Below, piece by piece: positions 61,863 through 64,000 of a DNA stretch of 64,000 nucleotides. A model generated the notes under the pieces. It was not told where the DNA came from. It searched no databases and saw only the letters and a program-made list of their open reading frames with translations. The position numbers and the translations under genes are program-made. Position 1 is the first letter of the stretch. Every line of letters begins with the position of its first letter. The stretch is from Arabidopsis thaliana. Lineage: Eukaryota > Streptophyta > Magnoliopsida > Brassicales > Brassicaceae. The stretch is taken from assembly GCF_000001735.4 (NCBI RefSeq), contig NC_003076.8, positions 9,362,001 to 9,426,000 on the forward strand, given 5' to 3'.

Positions 61863-62258
61863 TTGGGCCTGCTAATGGGCTGGTTCGTTTACATGAACAA
61901 TCAATGAGCTTATAGGTTACTCTCACTTTTACTAAGGGACTTATGGGAGGGAGTCAATAAACTCAAAAGCACCAAAAAGTTTCGCTGAGGTTAATTCTAA
62001 CAAGGAAGATTTGTGAAGAAGAAGCTCTGATAATGGTGTGGACACGACTGAAGCAGAACGCGAAATCAGTTCTAAAGATAGCACCACTATCTTTAACTCT
62101 AAACCTTACTAGAGATTACTCTAAACCAACTTTTTATTCCGGTAGATTGTTTTCACTTGTCTTTTTCACGGACCTAGGTACAGAATCTCTTAGTCTTTAA
62201 AAAAAAAACAAATGTTTTCACTTGTAATTACTTTGTTAGATTTTGCTTCGGAGACATG
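61863..62258 (+). pseudogene. Duplicated promoter and first exon of the mS41-like gene
   Basis: The block resembles 63070-63385: TGGGC(C/T) boxes, AACAATCAATGAGCTTAT (versus AACAATCGATGAGCTTAT), GAAGCTCTGATAATGG (versus AAAGCTCCGATAATGG), then an exon at 62033-62141 reading MVWTRLKQNAKSVLKIAPLS against MAWMRLIQSARSVLTTAPAS, with a 3-nt difference in length that keeps phase. The splice donor GT (62142-62143) is kept and intron similarity continues to about 62250 (AGATTTTGC(T/G)TCGGAGA). No second exon follows, so it is a truncated duplicate; the exon itself has no stop. Confidence 0.8.
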
Positions 62259-62485
62259 TCATGGATTAGGACCGATTTAGCCATAGTGACATGCCTAGAT
62301 AGAATACGTATATCTGGTCTTGTAGGTTTGGAACATAACTAAAAGTTATTAAATTATAGATGAATAGTTTCATTGTATTATTAAAAGGCAAAAACAAATA
62401 AAGATAATGTTGATAATCTTTAACAACACAAAAAAGAAGAAAAAAAAGTAATGGCATTCAAGTTTCCAAGTGCATGATGCTTACA

Positions 62486-62925
62486 CTATCCATCAGAGTG
62501 AAATAAGCCGCGATGACTAGTGGTAGGATTATAGATGCACGCTTTTCCGTATAGATTGTATAAAATCAAGCCGCGATGACAAACTATGTCGTTTCCTCCT
62601 CCAATCCTTGGGATAACCAAACCGTGGTCCTTACTAGACGATAATGATAATGATAGCATTACAGAACTACCCAGGTACTCGTTTACGAAACGTATGTCTA
62701 CACGATGAGGTTGTTGTGGTGGAGATGCGACCGTAAGATAAAGGTTGGTTAAATATCGAGAATGGATAAGAGAAACTCAGAGCTTAGAGACACACTTGAA
62801 CTTCATCAGTGATTTAGCAGGCAATCTAATTGGAATCTCGATCATGAGATCCAAAGGAATCTTTGCCGAAACCAAATCGTCTATTTCTTCCTCTTCTCGT
62901 CGTATTTGACGACTTTTTCTTCCAT
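62486..62925 (-). pseudogene. F-box protein pseudogene
   Basis: Minus strand from ATG at 62925: after a frameshift near 62885 the frame reads [34 protein letters not shown], a TGA where LW is usual, then VSLIHSRYLTNLYLTVASPP, GLVIPRIGGGNDIVCHRGLI, LYNLYGKACIYNPTT and a TAG at 62486-62488. This is the N-terminal F-box ([25 protein letters not shown]) plus the start of an FBA type 3 domain (C-GL-L--------NP-T). F-box proteins are SCF ubiquitin ligase substrate receptors; this copy is truncated and has at least two disabling lesions. Confidence 0.85.
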
Positions 62926-63069
62926 TGGAAAAAAAATAGTCTGAGCTTTAGACATACACATACGGCATACCCATAGCTCAACTACAGTGTCAAGGACAAA
63001 ACCCTAAACCCACAAATCTTTGTTACATTTTTTTTTGCAAGGGAACGTGATAAAAAAAGGTTTAGGCTA

Positions 63070-63090
63070 ATGGGCCAAAGATGTAATGGG
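63070..63090 (+). promoter_or_regulatory. Site II-type boxes of the mS41-like gene
   Basis: TGGGCC (63071-63076) and TGGGCT (about 63087-63092) lie about 135-150 bp before the ATG. Site II elements are enriched in promoters of nuclear genes for mitochondrial ribosomal and respiratory proteins, which fits the predicted product. The same pair survives in the duplicate at 61864-61880. Confidence 0.55.
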
Positions 63091-63223
63091 CTTAGCCGTT
63101 TAATAAACAATCGATGAGCTTATTTCAGAAAACGACGTCGTAGTAAGGAACTCCCATCAGAGAAACCCAAAAACCCAAAATCTCTCTCTCTATCTCTATC
63201 TCGCCCGAGGAAAAGCTCCGATA

Positions 63224-63736
63224 ATGGCGTGGATGCGACTGATACAGAGCGCGAGATCTGTTCTTACGACAGCACCAGCGTCTTCGACTCTTAACTTCCA
63301 TAGATTCTACTCCAAATCCGCCGCTCCTTATCACGGTAAACCGTTTTTATTTGTTCAGATTTTGCGTCGGAGAAATGCGGATGCTAAACTTGCGTGTATT
63401 GGCTGATTCGTTACCTTAGGGTTGTTGCAAGTTTCATTTGTGTGGAGATTCATGATTGGTCTTCTCGTCTGAGTAGATTCAGTTTCAGTGATCGTTATTG
63501 TTATTCAAAGTTTGCAAGTATTTAGGGAAGACTAACTATTGAGATGTTGTGAATGGTTTTTGATTGCTACTTTGAGATTTTTTTGTAGTGAAAGTTGGAA
63601 TTCCTGAGTTTTTGAGTGGATTGGTGGAGGAGTTGAGACTCATATTGCTAAGCTTGAAACCGAGTTAGGCGATCTTCCGAAATTGCTCGTGACTCGTACG
63701 CTTAGACTCAAGAAGTTTGGTATTCCTTGCAAACAT
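63224..63736 (+). pseudogene. mS41-like mitochondrial ribosomal protein gene, 5' part, frameshifted in this sequence
   Basis: Exon 1 is 63224-63335, starting MAWMRLIQSARSVLTTAPAS and rich in Arg/Ser without acidic residues, a mitochondrial presequence. Exon 2 is 63589-63736, beginning VKVGIPEFLSG. At 63620/63621 one base appears to be missing: the frame turns to LVEELRL and stops at a TAG, while the +1 frame continues GVETHIAKLETELGDLPKLL, VTRTLRLKKFGIPCKH to a good donor (GTAAGT at 63737). The family looks like the IGR-motif/mS41 (yeast Fyv4) small-subunit protein, and the lesion falls in the G-I-G part of that motif. From memory this is At5g26800. Remaining exon(s) lie beyond the window. 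It could be a true null allele or a sequence error. Confidence 0.75.
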
Positions 63737-64000
63737 GTAAGTTTCCAAGTCTTTATTGTTCTGTGTAAGTTACATAGATTTCAATGTGCATTTGGTTATA
63801 TTGTTGTTGCAGAAAAGTGGGTTAGTTAGGTTCACAGGTTTTAATATGTTACTTTAAAATGTGTTCCATTGCGTATTTTAGTGAGGTATCTATAGAATTT
63901 AAGGTAAAAGAGAAGAAAAAGTCGAGTTCTTTTAACTTTTTAGACACAAAGAGATTGATTGAAATGGTCTTGGAACGTTAGTTTAGCTTGTTGGTTATCA
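63737..64000 (+). other. Intron of the mS41-like gene running off the window
   Basis: No exon matching the expected continuation (after GIPCKH a basic RK-IL-YSHKYR-like segment) is seen before the right edge. Confidence 0.5.

Overview
The window is plant nuclear DNA from Arabidopsis or a very close crucifer relative. The case rests on compact GT-AG intron genes whose predicted proteins I recognise as Arabidopsis chromosome 5 family members, set in AT-rich DNA full of Helitron, Copia, LINE, MITE and foldback elements. No bacterial, organellar or viral gene block is visible. All exon models were read by eye from splice sites and reading frame; six of the seven complete genes give uninterrupted multi- or single-exon frames of the length expected for their family, and the seventh (small protein at 4.7-5.0 kb) has no known family length. 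Locus names such as At5g26600 are from memory.

Layout. 1-12.6 kb: AT-rich intergenic DNA with three Helitron-type 3' ends and one short single-exon gene (4.7-5.0 kb, minus). 13.2-16.9 kb, plus strand: a G-patch/C2H2 RNA-processing type protein, then an intronless PLP-dependent class-V aminotransferase-like gene. 17-30.3 kb: transposon block with a poly(A) retroposon remnant, a Copia LTR element with a perfect TSD and almost identical LTRs but a decayed interior (nested in an older TGATGCAAAT-rich repeat), and a 5'-truncated LINE carrying an internal micro-inversion. 31.1-32.1 kb, minus: a type I MADS-box gene of the AGL34/36/90 kind with an apparent in-frame deletion. 32.7-35.1 kb: two tandem foldback-like repeat elements.

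36.3-48 kb is a conserved minus-strand gene run: a U11/U12-20K-like zinc-finger protein (5 exons), the GSK3/shaggy kinase SK11 (12 coding exons), the RPAP2/RTR1-type protein RIMA (8 exons, one apparently born by tandem duplication) and the nuclear-envelope coiled-coil protein NEAP2 (5 exons). 48.6-49.1 kb holds a hAT-like MITE, and 49.3-55.0 kb a full-length but inactivated plus-strand LINE with recognisable target-site duplications. 56.3-59.7 kb, plus: mitochondrial serine hydroxymethyltransferase SHM2 (15 exons). 61-64 kb: a possible small gene, a duplicated promoter plus first exon of a mitochondrial mS41-like gene, an F-box pseudogene, and the mS41-like gene itself, which carries a one-base frameshift here and runs off the right edge.

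The genes are housekeeping or regulatory loci rather than one pathway: RNA metabolism (G-patch protein, U11/U12-20K, RIMA), signalling (SK11), nuclear architecture (NEAP2), one-carbon/photorespiratory metabolism (SHM2) and mitochondrial translation (mS41-like). I see no undescribed multi-gene system. The novelty lies in rearrangements: the LINE micro-inversion, the LINE internal sequence patch, the twin foldback elements, the exon duplication in RIMA, and the partial gene duplication beside a frameshifted original.
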